64,000 nucleotides of DNA from Streptomyces sp. NBC_01341 (lineage in GTDB: Bacteria; Actinomycetota; Actinomycetes; Streptomycetales; Streptomycetaceae), in assembly GCF_035946055.1 (NCBI RefSeq), contig NZ_CP108364.1, forward strand, positions 4,898,001 to 4,962,000, read 5' to 3'. Shown here in pieces: positions 42,680 to 51,422 of the stretch (positions within the stretch are counted from its first letter, which is position 1; each line of letters starts with the position of its first letter). The notes beneath the pieces were generated by a model that saw nothing but the letters and a program-made list of their open reading frames with translations, had not been told where the DNA came from and ran no database searches. Position numbers and translations under genes: made by a program.

Positions 42680-42913
42680 GAGCATCCCTGTTGAGTGAAA
42701 GAAAGAGAGAGTCCGGAATTCGGTACCCGATGACCGCTCAGCATTTCGTAAATGACAGGGTTTTGTGGAGGGTTGACGGGGACCAAAACGGGACATGGCG
42801 TAGATCCGCCATTGGTCCGGTTGCGCCAGTGAGTGCTCTGACCGCATGGGGTTCGCCGGGTCGGGGTCGTGCAGGGAGCAGGCCCGCGGCCGCAGCGAGA
42901 AGGGCCTCCACTG

Positions 42914-42951
42914 GGGTGTTCAGACCACTTCCGACCGCGGCCTGAACACCC
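42914..42951 (-). terminator. Hairpin downstream of alpha/beta hydrolase
   Basis: The arms GGGTGTTCAG and CTGAACACCC (10 bp, 18-nt loop) lie 13 bp past the hydrolase stop. Confidence 0.6.
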
Positions 42952-42963
42952 AACCCGGCACCG

Positions 42964-43647
42964 CTAGGAGTTGGCGGCCTTCGCCAGGACGCGGGCGAGT
43001 TCGCGTGGGCGGGTGGCCATCGGCCAGTGTCCCGAGTCGAGGTCCACGTACTCAAGGTGAGCAGCGCGGGCGAGCTCAGGACTCTCACCGGCGGCGATCC
43101 ACTCCTCGGCCTGGGAGGGGGTGAACTCCGGACAGACGACCACGACGGGGACGTCGAAGCGGCGCTCGTCACTCAGGCGCACGACTCCCCTGGCGACCGC
43201 TTCGGGGACAGGAACGGCGGCGGACGCGAAGCGGTCCCGGGCCTGCTGGTCCAGGTCAGCGGCGTCCGCGCCCTCGAAGGGCTCCCAACCGGGGAAGGGC
43301 ATGGAGCCGCCCTCGATCGCGAAGTGATCGGCGTAGGCCGCCCCGTCGGCGGCGGGGAAGCCGCCGATCAAGGCGACCTTGGCCACCTTCTCCGGTCGTG
43401 CGTCGCCAGCCAGCCAGGCAAGGGTCGATGCCGCGGAGTGCCCTACCACCAGAGGCTTTCCGGGCGCCGCATCAACCGCGGCAAGCACTGCCGCCAACTG
43501 GTCGTCGAGCGTCGCGGAAGCGGCTCCATCACCCTGACCCGGGAGGGTGAGCGGCACGGGATGGTGGCCGAGCGTGGTGAGTTCGGGCACGACGTCGTCC
43601 CATGCGGACCCGTCGAGCCACAAGCCGGCGATGAGCAGGATGTCCAC
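42964..43647 (-). CDS. Alpha/beta hydrolase
   Basis: A 227-residue single-domain hydrolase. The nucleophile elbow is VVGHSAAS (Ser71). His of the triad is in DLDSGHWPM near the C-terminus, and the acid is likely in VVVCPEFTP. The first strand MDILLIAGLWLDGSAW and the short lid resemble esterase/RsbQ-like hydrolases. It has no signal peptide, so it should be cytosolic. Substrate cannot be predicted. It is a single gene between two hairpins. Confidence 0.88.
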   Translation of the reverse strand: MDILLIAGLWLDGSAWDDVVPELTTLGHHPVPLTLPGQGDGAASATLDDQLAAVLAAVDAAPGKPLVVGHSAASTLAWLAGDARPEKVAKVALIGGFPAADGAAYADHFAIEGGSMPFPGWEPFEGADAADLDQQARDRFASAAVPVPEAVARGVVRLSDERRFDVPVVVVCPEFTPSQAEEWIAAGESPELARAAHLEYVDLDSGHWPMATRPRELARVLAKAANS

Positions 43648-43743
43648 GGTGGTTCTCCCGGAGAGTCGTCAGATCTGGCCTCCGGCACGCTACCGCGATG
43701 CTCTGACACCGGACTCCGGTCAGACTGCGATCTTCGAAGACTG

Positions 43744-43765
43744 CGGCTCGGCCCAAGCCGAGCCG
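43744..43765 (-). terminator. Terminator of AbiEi-like gene
   Basis: A 9-bp stem CGGCTCGGC and complement with CCAA loop, starting 6 bp past the stop codon. Confidence 0.7.
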
Positions 43766-43771
43766 GCCAAC

Positions 43772-44779
43772 CTAGCGCGGCAGGACCACCACATATGCGG
43801 CGGGTTCGCGGTCCTCGGCCGCCATCATCGCCGTGCGCAGCACCACCGCCTGCTGCGCCATGACCTCGCGCAACTGCCTCGGGGCCACCCGTACGACCGT
43901 GACCCCGAGGCGTTCCAGGTGTTCCCGCTCCGCGGCGAAGGCGACCCGGTCGTCCCGGGGCGAGCGGACGCCCAGTTCGAGCGCGACGGCCTGCTCCGGC
44001 CAGTACGCGTCCACCCCGCCCAGGAAGCGGCCGCCCGGAAGCGACAACTCCACGTTCCACAGGGGTTCCGGCAGCCCGTGGGTGCGCACCATCTCGTACA
44101 GCCGGTCCTCGGCGACCGAGCGGCCCTCGACGAGCAGCGCGTCCACGGCGTCCACCACGTGCGGGCGGCCCAGCAGCTTGGCGGCGTTCAGTTCCCGCAC
44201 GACCGCCGCCGGCTCGCAGTGTCCGCCGCGCACCGCCTCGGTCAGGATCCGGCGGACCGTCGAGGCGTCCGTGAGCGCGGACACCGTGTCGGCGAGAGCC
44301 CGCTCCACCGGCGCCAGCGGCACCCCGGAGTGCCGCTGCGGCCTCGGCAGGACGGCCGCCCTGGTCACCTGGACGAACCGGGTGGACCGCAGCCGCCTGG
44401 TGCGCGGCACCAGGACGTCGATGCGGTGCAGTGCGATGGTCGGGGGCGCGGAGACGAAGCCGTACAACGCCAGGGCCGCCAGCCCGGTGACCATCGCCTC
44501 GCCGTAACCCGGCCCGGTCTGCGCCGGGACGCTCCGGCGGGCGGCGGCCGGAGGCCTGCCGCCGTACAGCAGTGCGCCGTGCACCCGGTCCTCGTCCGTC
44601 GGCCTGCCCGAGTGGAGAAGGTAGACGCCGGGCAGCAACTGCTGCCAGGGGCCCCCGGGCAGGCACTGGGCGGCGATCTGCGCTGCGCTCACGCCCCGGG
44701 CGCGCAGCTGGGCGGCGGACTGCACGCGGTGGCGCACCGCGGCGACGGTGTGGGGGGAAGGCGGGGTGTTCTGGGTCAT
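43772..44779 (-). CDS. AbiEi-type N-terminal domain / DUF559-like nuclease-fold protein
   Basis: A 335-residue protein. The N-terminal 60 residues (AQLRARGVSAAQIAAQCLPG then WQQLLPGVYLLHSG) form the winged helix found in AbiEi antitoxins. A middle region with HRIDVLVPRTRR resembles the AbiEi C-terminal domain. The last 100 residues (GGVDAYWPEQAVALELGV, LERLGVTVVRVAPRQL) look like a DUF559/Vsr endonuclease fold, with Asp and Glu residues in suitable places. ATG at 44779; upstream DNA is comparatively AT-rich. No AbiEii nucleotidyltransferase toxin is adjacent, so a classical type IV toxin-antitoxin pair is not supported. Similar orphan proteins occur many times in actinobacterial genomes; their role is unknown. 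Confidence 0.7.
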   Translation of the reverse strand: MTQNTPPSPHTVAAVRHRVQSAAQLRARGVSAAQIAAQCLPGGPWQQLLPGVYLLHSGRPTDEDRVHGALLYGGRPPAAARRSVPAQTGPGYGEAMVTGLAALALYGFVSAPPTIALHRIDVLVPRTRRLRSTRFVQVTRAAVLPRPQRHSGVPLAPVERALADTVSALTDASTVRRILTEAVRGGHCEPAAVVRELNAAKLLGRPHVVDAVDALLVEGRSVAEDRLYEMVRTHGLPEPLWNVELSLPGGRFLGGVDAYWPEQAVALELGVRSPRDDRVAFAAEREHLERLGVTVVRVAPRQLREVMAQQAVVLRTAMMAAEDREPAAYVVVLPR

Positions 44780-44904
44780 GCCGGGGAGGTTCCCGCAGGT
44801 CCGTGCCGCGATAGCCCGTGTTACACGGCCGTCGACATTCCAGGACAACGCCGTCCAAAAGCACAACAGTTCGAGTAACGAAAAGAACGGTCGCGCCGGG
44901 TTCC

Positions 44905-47487
44905 TCACGCCGCCGCGTCGCGCTCCTGGCCCCGCAGCGTCCGCGCCAGGTCGTCCCGCGCCTCCAGCACCAGCCGCCGCAGAGCCGGTGCCGCATCCGG
45001 GTGCGAGGTCAGCCACGCGTCCGTCGCGGCGAGGGTCGCCGGGTCGTCCTGCAGCCCCGGGAACATGCCCTTGACCACGTCCATGCCGATCTGGATGGAG
45101 CGCTCGGCCCACACCCGCTCGATCGCCTCGAAGTACGACGCCGAGTACGGCGCCAGCAGCTCACGTTGCGAAGCCTGCTCGAAACCGGCGATCGTCGCCG
45201 CGACGAGGGCGTTGGACAACTTGTCCGACTCGACGACCGTCGCCCACGCCTGGGCCTTGACCGCCGCCGAGGGGCGAGACGCGAGGCACCGCACGTGGTG
45301 ACGCTTGCCCGACGCGGTGTCGTCGCGGGCGAGTTCGGCGTCCACGGCCGCCTCGTCCGCCGCACCGTGCGAGACCAGCGGGGACAGGAAGGCCCACCGC
45401 AGCTCCTGGTCGACGTCCAGGCCCTCGATCACGGCCGAGCCGTCGAGCAGCCCGCCCAGCAGCCGGAGGTCCGCGTCCGACGTGGCCACCGCGGCGAAGA
45501 ACCGGGCCCACGTCAGCTGGTGCTGGCTCCCCGGCTCCGCGCGCCGCAGCTCACGCAGCGCGCCCTCGGCCAGGGCCCGGCCGCCCTCCTCGCGCCAGAC
45601 CGGCGCCGCGTAGTGGTCCACGGCGGACCGGGCCCAGGTGTGCAGCATCTGCAGCACCCCGATGTCCGACTCGCGGCCGGCGGACGACAGCACCAGGGAG
45701 ACGAAGTCCCGGGCCGGCAGCACCGCGTCACGCGTCAGGTTCCACAGCGCCGACGAGCACAACGCCCGGGCGAGCGGGTCGGTGATGTCACCGAGGTGCT
45801 CGCGGAGGGTGGCAAGCGAGCGCTCGTCGAAGCGGATCTTGCAGAACGTGAGGTCGTCGTCGTTGACCAGCACCAGATCGGGCTTCTCGGCCCCGGCCAG
45901 CTCCGCGACCACGGTGCGTTCGCCCGCGACGTCGGTCTCGGCGCGGGCGTACCGCTCCACGGTGCCCTTCGGGGTGAGCCGGTACAGGCCCACGGCGACC
46001 CGGTGCGGCCGCAGCTCGGGATGCGAGGCGGCGGCCTCCTGCGTCACGGCGAGCTCCGCGACGCGGCCCTCGTCGTCGTAGGTCACGACCGGGGTCAGGG
46101 TGTTGACGCCCGCGGTCTGCAGCCACGCGCGCGACCAGGCCGTCATGTCGCGGCCGGACGTCTCGGCCAGCACCGACAGCAGGTCGCCCAGCCGGGTGTT
46201 GCCGTAGGCGTGCCGCTTGAAGTAGCGGCGCGCGCCCTCCAGGAACGCGTCCCTGCCCACGTAGGCCACCAGCTGCTTCAGCACGGAGGCGCCCTTGGCG
46301 TACGTGATGCCGTCGAAGTTCAGCTTGGCGTCCTCCAGATCACGGATGTCGGCCGTGACCGGATGGGTGGACGGCAGCTGGTCGGCGCGGTACGCCCAGG
46401 CCTTGCGGTTGTTGGCGAAGGTGATCCAGCCGTTGGTGAAACGGGTCGCCTCCACCATCGAGAACGTCCCCATGAAGTCGGCGAAGGACTCCTTCAGCCA
46501 CAGGTCGTCCCACCACTGCATGGTGACCAGGTCACCGAACCACATGTGCGCCATCTCGTGCAGGATGACGTTGGCGCGGCGCTCGTAGGACGCCGAGGTG
46601 ACCTTGCCGCGGTAGATGTACTCCTCGCGGAAGGTGACGAGGCCCGGGTTCTCCATCGCGCCGAGGTTGTACTCGGGCACGAACGCCTGGTCGTACTTCC
46701 CGAAGGGGTACGGGTAATCGAAGTGGTCGTGGAAGAAGTCCAGGCCCTGCTTCGTGATCGTGAAGATGTCGTCCGCGTCGAAGTGCCGCGCGAGCCCCTT
46801 ACGGCACATCGCGCCCAGGGGGATCTCCAGCTTCTCGCCGTCGTCGGACGTGCGCGTGTAGGTGTCGCTCACGTAGTGGTACGGGCCCGCGACGACCGCC
46901 GTGATGTACGTCGAGATCGGCAGGGTCTCCGCGAACCGGTGGACCTCGCCGTCCTGCGACTCCTCCGCGCCGTTGCTCCACACCCGCCATCCCTCGGGCG
47001 CCGTCACCTCGAAGCGGTAGGGCGCCTTCAGATCGGGCTGCTCGAAGTTGGCGAAGACGCGCCGGGCGTCGGCCGGCTCGTACTGCGTGTACAGGTAGAC
47101 CTCGCCGTCCTCCGGGTCGACGAAGCGGTGCATCCCCTCGCCGGTCCGGCTGTACGCGCACAGCGCGTCGACGACCAGGACGTTGTCGCCCTCGGCGAGG
47201 TCGTCCAGCGCGATCCGGGTGCCGTCGAAGACGGCCGCCGGGTCCAGGTCCTTCCCGTTCAGCGTCACGGCGCTCACGGCCGGGGCCACCAGATCGGCGA
47301 AGGTCGACGCCCCGGCACGGGCGGCACGGAAGCGGATCGTCGTCCGCGAGCCGAAGGTGCGCGGACCGGCCTCCCCGCCGGGCTCGCCGACGGCGGAACG
47401 CAGGTCGAGGGCGACCTCGTATCCGTCCACGGTCAGCAGCTCGGCCCTTGTGCGGGCCTCGTCGCGGGAAAGGTTTTCACCGGGCAC
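44905..47487 (-). CDS. pepN: Aminopeptidase N (M1 family), copy 2
   Basis: An 860-residue M1 aminopeptidase, full-length paralogue of the gene at 35347-37923. It has GAMENPG near residue 279, zinc motif HEMAH near 311 followed by MWFGDLVTMQWWDDLWLKE, and the ERAP1-like C-terminal domain. GTG at 47487 has AAGGAG at 8 bp. The two copies align end to end. The differences in the first 60 residues (an insertion GEPGGEAGPR here) and in the HEMAH versus HELAH site argue for old divergence, not recent duplication. It is divergent from the DsbA-family gene and has no signal peptide. Confidence 0.95.
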   Translation of the reverse strand: MPGENLSRDEARTRAELLTVDGYEVALDLRSAVGEPGGEAGPRTFGSRTTIRFRAARAGASTFADLVAPAVSAVTLNGKDLDPAAVFDGTRIALDDLAEGDNVLVVDALCAYSRTGEGMHRFVDPEDGEVYLYTQYEPADARRVFANFEQPDLKAPYRFEVTAPEGWRVWSNGAEESQDGEVHRFAETLPISTYITAVVAGPYHYVSDTYTRTSDDGEKLEIPLGAMCRKGLARHFDADDIFTITKQGLDFFHDHFDYPYPFGKYDQAFVPEYNLGAMENPGLVTFREEYIYRGKVTSASYERRANVILHEMAHMWFGDLVTMQWWDDLWLKESFADFMGTFSMVEATRFTNGWITFANNRKAWAYRADQLPSTHPVTADIRDLEDAKLNFDGITYAKGASVLKQLVAYVGRDAFLEGARRYFKRHAYGNTRLGDLLSVLAETSGRDMTAWSRAWLQTAGVNTLTPVVTYDDEGRVAELAVTQEAAASHPELRPHRVAVGLYRLTPKGTVERYARAETDVAGERTVVAELAGAEKPDLVLVNDDDLTFCKIRFDERSLATLREHLGDITDPLARALCSSALWNLTRDAVLPARDFVSLVLSSAGRESDIGVLQMLHTWARSAVDHYAAPVWREEGGRALAEGALRELRRAEPGSQHQLTWARFFAAVATSDADLRLLGGLLDGSAVIEGLDVDQELRWAFLSPLVSHGAADEAAVDAELARDDTASGKRHHVRCLASRPSAAVKAQAWATVVESDKLSNALVAATIAGFEQASQRELLAPYSASYFEAIERVWAERSIQIGMDVVKGMFPGLQDDPATLAATDAWLTSHPDAAPALRRLVLEARDDLARTLRGQERDAAA

Positions 47488-47619
47488 GGAACACTCCTTC
47501 GTGTCTCATTCGAACACCTTTGATCCTCGCATGCGGCCATCCGCCGACGCGCACGGGAATGGCCGGAGTGCTCCGTGGTGTTCTGCGAGAAGGTGCAGAC
47601 CGATCTCATGAGGAGAGAC

Positions 47620-48270
47620 ATGCCCGAGAACAGCACGGCCGGCGGCAAGGTTCCGGTCGACTTCTGGTTCGATCCGCTCTGTCCCTGGGCGTGGATGACC
47701 TCCCGCTGGATGCTGGAGGTCGAGAAGGTCCGCGACGTGGAGGTCCGCTGGCACGTGATGAGCCTGGCCGTCCTCAACGAGAGCAGGCTGGACGAGCTGC
47801 CCGAGAAGTACGCGGAGATGATGCGCGAAACGGCGTGGGAAGCCGTCCGCATCGTCGTCGCCGCGCAGCAGAAGCACGGGGACGAGGTCGTCGGCCCCCT
47901 CTACAACGCGCTCGGCACCCGCATCCACAACAACGGTGAGGGCCTCACCCGTGAGGCGTTCGCGGGCGCCCTGGCCGACGTCGGCCTGCCGGCCGACCTG
48001 CTGGAGTACGCCGACTCCGACGCGTACGACAAGGAGCTGCGCGCCTCCCACCAGGAGGGCATCGACAAGGTGGGCCAGGACGTCGGCACCCCGGTCATCG
48101 CCGTGCCGGGCGCGGACGGCGAGCAGGTCGCCTTCTTCGGCCCCGTCGTCACCCCCGCCCCCAAGGGCGAGGACGCGGCGAAGCTCTGGGACGGCACCCT
48201 GCTGGTGGCGTCCATCCCCGGTTTCTACGAGCTCAAGCGGACCCGGACCCAGGGCCCCGTCTTCGACTGA
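47620..48270 (+). CDS. DsbA-family, mycothiol-dependent nitroreductase-like protein (monothiol CPWA site)
   Basis: A 216-residue thioredoxin-fold protein of the DsbA type, closely resembling Rv2466c of M. tuberculosis in layout. The active site is DFWFDPLCPWAW with Cys21; the second cysteine of CPWC is replaced by Ala, so only a monothiol (mycothiol-linked) mechanism is possible. The cis-Pro region is VGTPVIAVPG. ATG at 47620 is chosen because AGGAG lies 5 bp before it; earlier in-frame starts lack a ribosome site. It has no signal peptide, so is cytosolic. It is transcribed divergently from pepN copy 2 and ends at a hairpin. Confidence 0.9.
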   Translation: MPENSTAGGKVPVDFWFDPLCPWAWMTSRWMLEVEKVRDVEVRWHVMSLAVLNESRLDELPEKYAEMMRETAWEAVRIVVAAQQKHGDEVVGPLYNALGTRIHNNGEGLTREAFAGALADVGLPADLLEYADSDAYDKELRASHQEGIDKVGQDVGTPVIAVPGADGEQVAFFGPVVTPAPKGEDAAKLWDGTLLVASIPGFYELKRTRTQGPVFD

Positions 48271-48284
48271 CCTCGCACCACATC

Positions 48285-48317
48285 GCGGGCCGGACCTGTC
48301 GCACCGGTCCGGCCCGC
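48285..48317 (+). terminator. Terminator of DsbA-family gene
   Basis: A perfect 12-bp stem GCGGGCCGGACC and complement with a 9-nt loop, 15 bp past the stop. Confidence 0.75.
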
Positions 48318-48389
48318 AGTGTGTCGGCCGTGTGTCGCGGACGTCCCCGGGTATTGCCGGAGAGATGAACCGTCGTTCATGATCTGGCC

Positions 48390-49763
48390 ATGCCAGCTGC
48401 CGGTCCGGACCGTCCCGCGGCCCCGCCCCTCCCGCCCACCGTGCGGATCGGATACGGGCTCGGCTCCCTGTGCACGGGCACCTTCGCGACCGTGCCCGGC
48501 CTGATCCTGCTCTACTACCTCACCAACGTCCTCGCCGTGCCCGCCGCCGTGGCGGGCGCCGCCGTGTTCCTGCCCAAGGCCTGGGACGTCCTCGTCAACC
48601 CGCTGGTCGGCGCGCTCTCCGACCGCAGCCGGCTGCCCGGCGGGCCGCGTCGCCCGTTCCTCCTGATCGGCGCCTGCACGCTGCCGCCGCTCTTCGCGCT
48701 GATCTTCGCCGCGCCGCCGCTGCGCGGTGCCGCGGCCGCCGCCTACGTCAGCGTCCTGTTCCTCCTGGCGGCCACCGCCTACGCCGTCTTCCAGGTGCCG
48801 TACGTGACCATGCCCGCGGAGATGACCGAGGACCCGCACGAACGCGGGCGCGTCCTCGGCTGGCGGGTGGGGTTCCTCGGCGTCGCGATCCTGCTGTCCG
48901 GTGCGCTCGCCCCCGCCATCGCCCACGCCGACGGCGACACCCCGCAGAGCTACCGGACGATGGGCGCCGTCGTCGCCGTGCTCCTGGCCGCCGGGATGTT
49001 CGGGGCGTGGGCCGCCACCCGCCGCGCCCCGGCCGTCGCCCGCAGCGAGGCCGAACCCTCCCTCCGGGCGCAGCTCGCCGCGGCCCGCTCCAGCAGGCCG
49101 TTCCTGTACCTGGCCGGGATGTGGACGCTCCAGGCCCTCGCCATCGGTGTGATGCTCGCCGGGGTCCAGTACTTCGCGACCTACACCCTCGGCTCGGCGA
49201 CCGCCGTCACCCCGCTGTTCGTCTGTCTGATCGGCCCGCTGGTCCTCTTCATGCCCCTGTGGAACCGGCTGGCCCGGCGCAAGGGCGTGACGTACGCCCA
49301 GTGGTGCGCGTCGCTGCTCTACACGGCAGGCGCCGTGCTCCTCGGTCTCACCGGCGTCGCGGGCCAGGCGGTCGGGTACGCGGCGGTGGTCCTCGTCGGT
49401 ATCGCCTACGCCGGGCTGCAGCTGCTGCCCCTCACGATGCTCGCGGAGACCCTGGCTGCAGACGCCGCGGCCACCGGCAGGCGCAGGGCCGCCACCTTCA
49501 CGGGGCTGTGGACCGCCGCCGAGACCCTGGCCTTCGCCCTGGGTGCGGGCGCGTTCGCCCTCGTCCTGGCCGTGACCGGCTTCCGTTCGTCGGACGCCGC
49601 GCACCAGGTGGAGCAGCCGGGGGCGGCACTCAACGGGATCACCGCGGGGATGAGCGTCCTGCCCGCCGTGCTCGCCGCCGCGAGCCTTCTGCTGCTGAGC
49701 CGCTACCGCGCGACTCCGACCGTGCCCCGTCCCCTCCAGGAAGAGCCCGCCCGTGCCGACTGA
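48390..49763 (+). CDS. MFS transporter of the GPH (glycoside-pentoside-hexuronide) type
   Basis: A 457-residue transporter with about 12 predicted helices. The first repeat has GYGLGSLCTGTFATVPGL and KAWDVLVNPLVGALSDRS, then GPRRPFLLIG, the MFS_2/GPH cytoplasmic signature. A second-half loop also has the family pattern. GPH members carry sugars or, in related branches, lysolipids with a cation. The 3-prime end overlaps the next gene by 11 bp, so the two are co-translated and the cargo may be the enzyme's substrate. The start has only a weak ribosome site. Confidence 0.88.
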   Translation: MPAAGPDRPAAPPLPPTVRIGYGLGSLCTGTFATVPGLILLYYLTNVLAVPAAVAGAAVFLPKAWDVLVNPLVGALSDRSRLPGGPRRPFLLIGACTLPPLFALIFAAPPLRGAAAAAYVSVLFLLAATAYAVFQVPYVTMPAEMTEDPHERGRVLGWRVGFLGVAILLSGALAPAIAHADGDTPQSYRTMGAVVAVLLAAGMFGAWAATRRAPAVARSEAEPSLRAQLAAARSSRPFLYLAGMWTLQALAIGVMLAGVQYFATYTLGSATAVTPLFVCLIGPLVLFMPLWNRLARRKGVTYAQWCASLLYTAGAVLLGLTGVAGQAVGYAAVVLVGIAYAGLQLLPLTMLAETLAADAAATGRRRAATFTGLWTAAETLAFALGAGAFALVLAVTGFRSSDAAHQVEQPGAALNGITAGMSVLPAVLAAASLLLLSRYRATPTVPRPLQEEPARAD

Positions 49764-51222
49764 ACCCGCCCTGCCCGACGGCCGCCCCGCCACCGAGGTG
49801 CTCGCCGAACTGCGCGCCCTGCGCGAGGCGGACGCGCCCACGCGCGGGGGCCGTACCTTCGCCTACGTCTACGACGCCGGGCTGGAGGGTCTGGACGAGC
49901 TGGCCACCGACGCGTACACCGCCTTCGCGACGGTCAACGCGCTCGACCCCACGGTCTTCCCGAGCGTCGCGCGGCTGGAGAACGACCTGGTGGCGGCCGT
50001 CGCCGCCCTGCTCGGTGCCCCCGGCGCCCAGGGGACGTTCACCAGCGGCGGCACGGAGAGCATCCTGCTCGCGGTCAAGACCGCCCGCGACCACGCCCGC
50101 TCCGAGCGCGGGATCACCGAGCCCCGGATGGTGCTGCCGTCCACCGCTCACGCCGCTTTTCACAAGGCCGCGGCCTACCTGGGTGTCGACCCCGTCGTCG
50201 TACCCGTCGACCCCGTCACCTTCCGCGCCGACGCCGACGCCATGGCCGCCGCGCTCGACGACCGCACCGTGCTGGTGGTCGCCTCGACGCCCTCGTACGC
50301 GCACGGAGTGATCGACCCCGTCGCCGAGATAGCGGCGGCGGCCGCCGCACGGGGGGTGCTCTGCCACGTCGACGCCTGCATCGGGGGCTGGATCCTGCCG
50401 TACCTGCGGCGCGCGGGGCGCGAGGTGGAACCCTTCGACCTGTCCGTGCCGGGCGTCACCTCCCTCTCCGTGGACCTGCACAAGTACGGCTACGCGGACA
50501 AGGGCGCCTCCGTCGTCCTCTACCGCGACGCCGGGCTCCGCCGCCACCAGTACTTCGCGCACGCGGGCTGGCCCGGCTACCCCGTCGTCAACCCGACGGT
50601 GCAGGGCACCAAGTCCGGCGGTCTGCTGGCCCAGGCGTGGGCGGTCCTCCAGCACGTCGGCGAAGAGGGATACACCGCGCTCGCCGGCCGGGTCGGGGAG
50701 GCGTCGGACCTGCTGCTCGCCGGGCTGAGGTCCATCGACGGCGTGCGCGTCCTCGGCGATCCCGCGGCCGGACTCGTCGCGTTCACCGTCGCGGGGGAGG
50801 AGGGCGGGTCCCCGGACCTCAGTCTTCTGCTCCACCTGGCCGACGAGATGCGCGGGCTGGGCTGGTACCTCCAGCCGCAGCTCTCCTTCGACGGCCTGCC
50901 GCCCAACCTCCACCTCACCCTGACGCCCGCCACCGTCGGCCAGGTGGGCCCGCTCCTCGACGACCTCACCGCCGCGCTGGCGAAAGCCCGCACCCTGGAC
51001 CCGGTGACGGTGGACCCGGCCCTCGCCTCGTTCGCGGCCGGGCTGGATCCCGCGACGCTGGGCCCGGAGGAGATCGCCGCCGTCCTCGCCTTCGCCGGAC
51101 TCGGCGGCGGCGGTGGACTCCCGGGCCGGATGGCGCCCGTACTCGTCCTGCTGGACGCGCTGCCGGGTCCGCTCAAGGAGCGGCTGCTCGCCGAGTTCAT
51201 CGGCTCCGTCTTCCGGATCTGA
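49753..51222 (+). CDS. PLP-dependent lyase, sphingosine-1-phosphate lyase-like
   Basis: A 489-residue fold-type I PLP enzyme of the group II decarboxylase family. The PLP lysine is Lys244 in SVDLHKYGYADKGAS. GTFTSGGTESILLAVK is the phosphate-binding segment and HVDACIGGW (Asp, pyridine N) is intact. The HKYGYADKG block and overall order match sphingosine-1-phosphate lyases more than glutamate or aromatic decarboxylases. Eukaryotic S1P lyase is membrane-anchored; this protein has no helix anchor. GTG at 49753 lies inside the transporter gene, with AGGAAGAG before it. The substrate may be a phosphorylated amino alcohol or an amino acid; sequence alone cannot decide. Confidence 0.88.
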   Translation: MPTEPALPDGRPATEVLAELRALREADAPTRGGRTFAYVYDAGLEGLDELATDAYTAFATVNALDPTVFPSVARLENDLVAAVAALLGAPGAQGTFTSGGTESILLAVKTARDHARSERGITEPRMVLPSTAHAAFHKAAAYLGVDPVVVPVDPVTFRADADAMAAALDDRTVLVVASTPSYAHGVIDPVAEIAAAAAARGVLCHVDACIGGWILPYLRRAGREVEPFDLSVPGVTSLSVDLHKYGYADKGASVVLYRDAGLRRHQYFAHAGWPGYPVVNPTVQGTKSGGLLAQAWAVLQHVGEEGYTALAGRVGEASDLLLAGLRSIDGVRVLGDPAAGLVAFTVAGEEGGSPDLSLLLHLADEMRGLGWYLQPQLSFDGLPPNLHLTLTPATVGQVGPLLDDLTAALAKARTLDPVTVDPALASFAAGLDPATLGPEEIAAVLAFAGLGGGGGLPGRMAPVLVLLDALPGPLKERLLAEFIGSVFRI

Positions 51223-51238
51223 AAATCGGGCCCTGTGA

Positions 51239-51268
51239 CCGCTCCCGTGCCGGCCGGCACGGGAGCGG
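51239..51268 (+). terminator. Perfect palindrome after lyase gene
   Basis: A 30-bp perfect inverted repeat without spacer (CCGCTCCCGTGCCGG and complement), 16 bp past the stop codon. Confidence 0.75.
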
Positions 51269-51422
51269 CGCCGCCCAGGATCACGCGGAGAGCCTCAAAG
51301 CCCTTGCGTGAACGGCCTGTTGCAGTCGTACGGATGATCCTCCCAGGGTCTGTGCGCGGGGCTCGGGCACCGCTAGTGTTCCGGCGCACCCCACCCCCCG
51401 TTCCTTTCCCGAAGAGGTTCCG

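Noticed and set aside
43772..44779. Type IV toxin-antitoxin pair
   Set aside because: Only an AbiEi-like protein is present; no AbiEii nucleotidyltransferase gene lies on either side.
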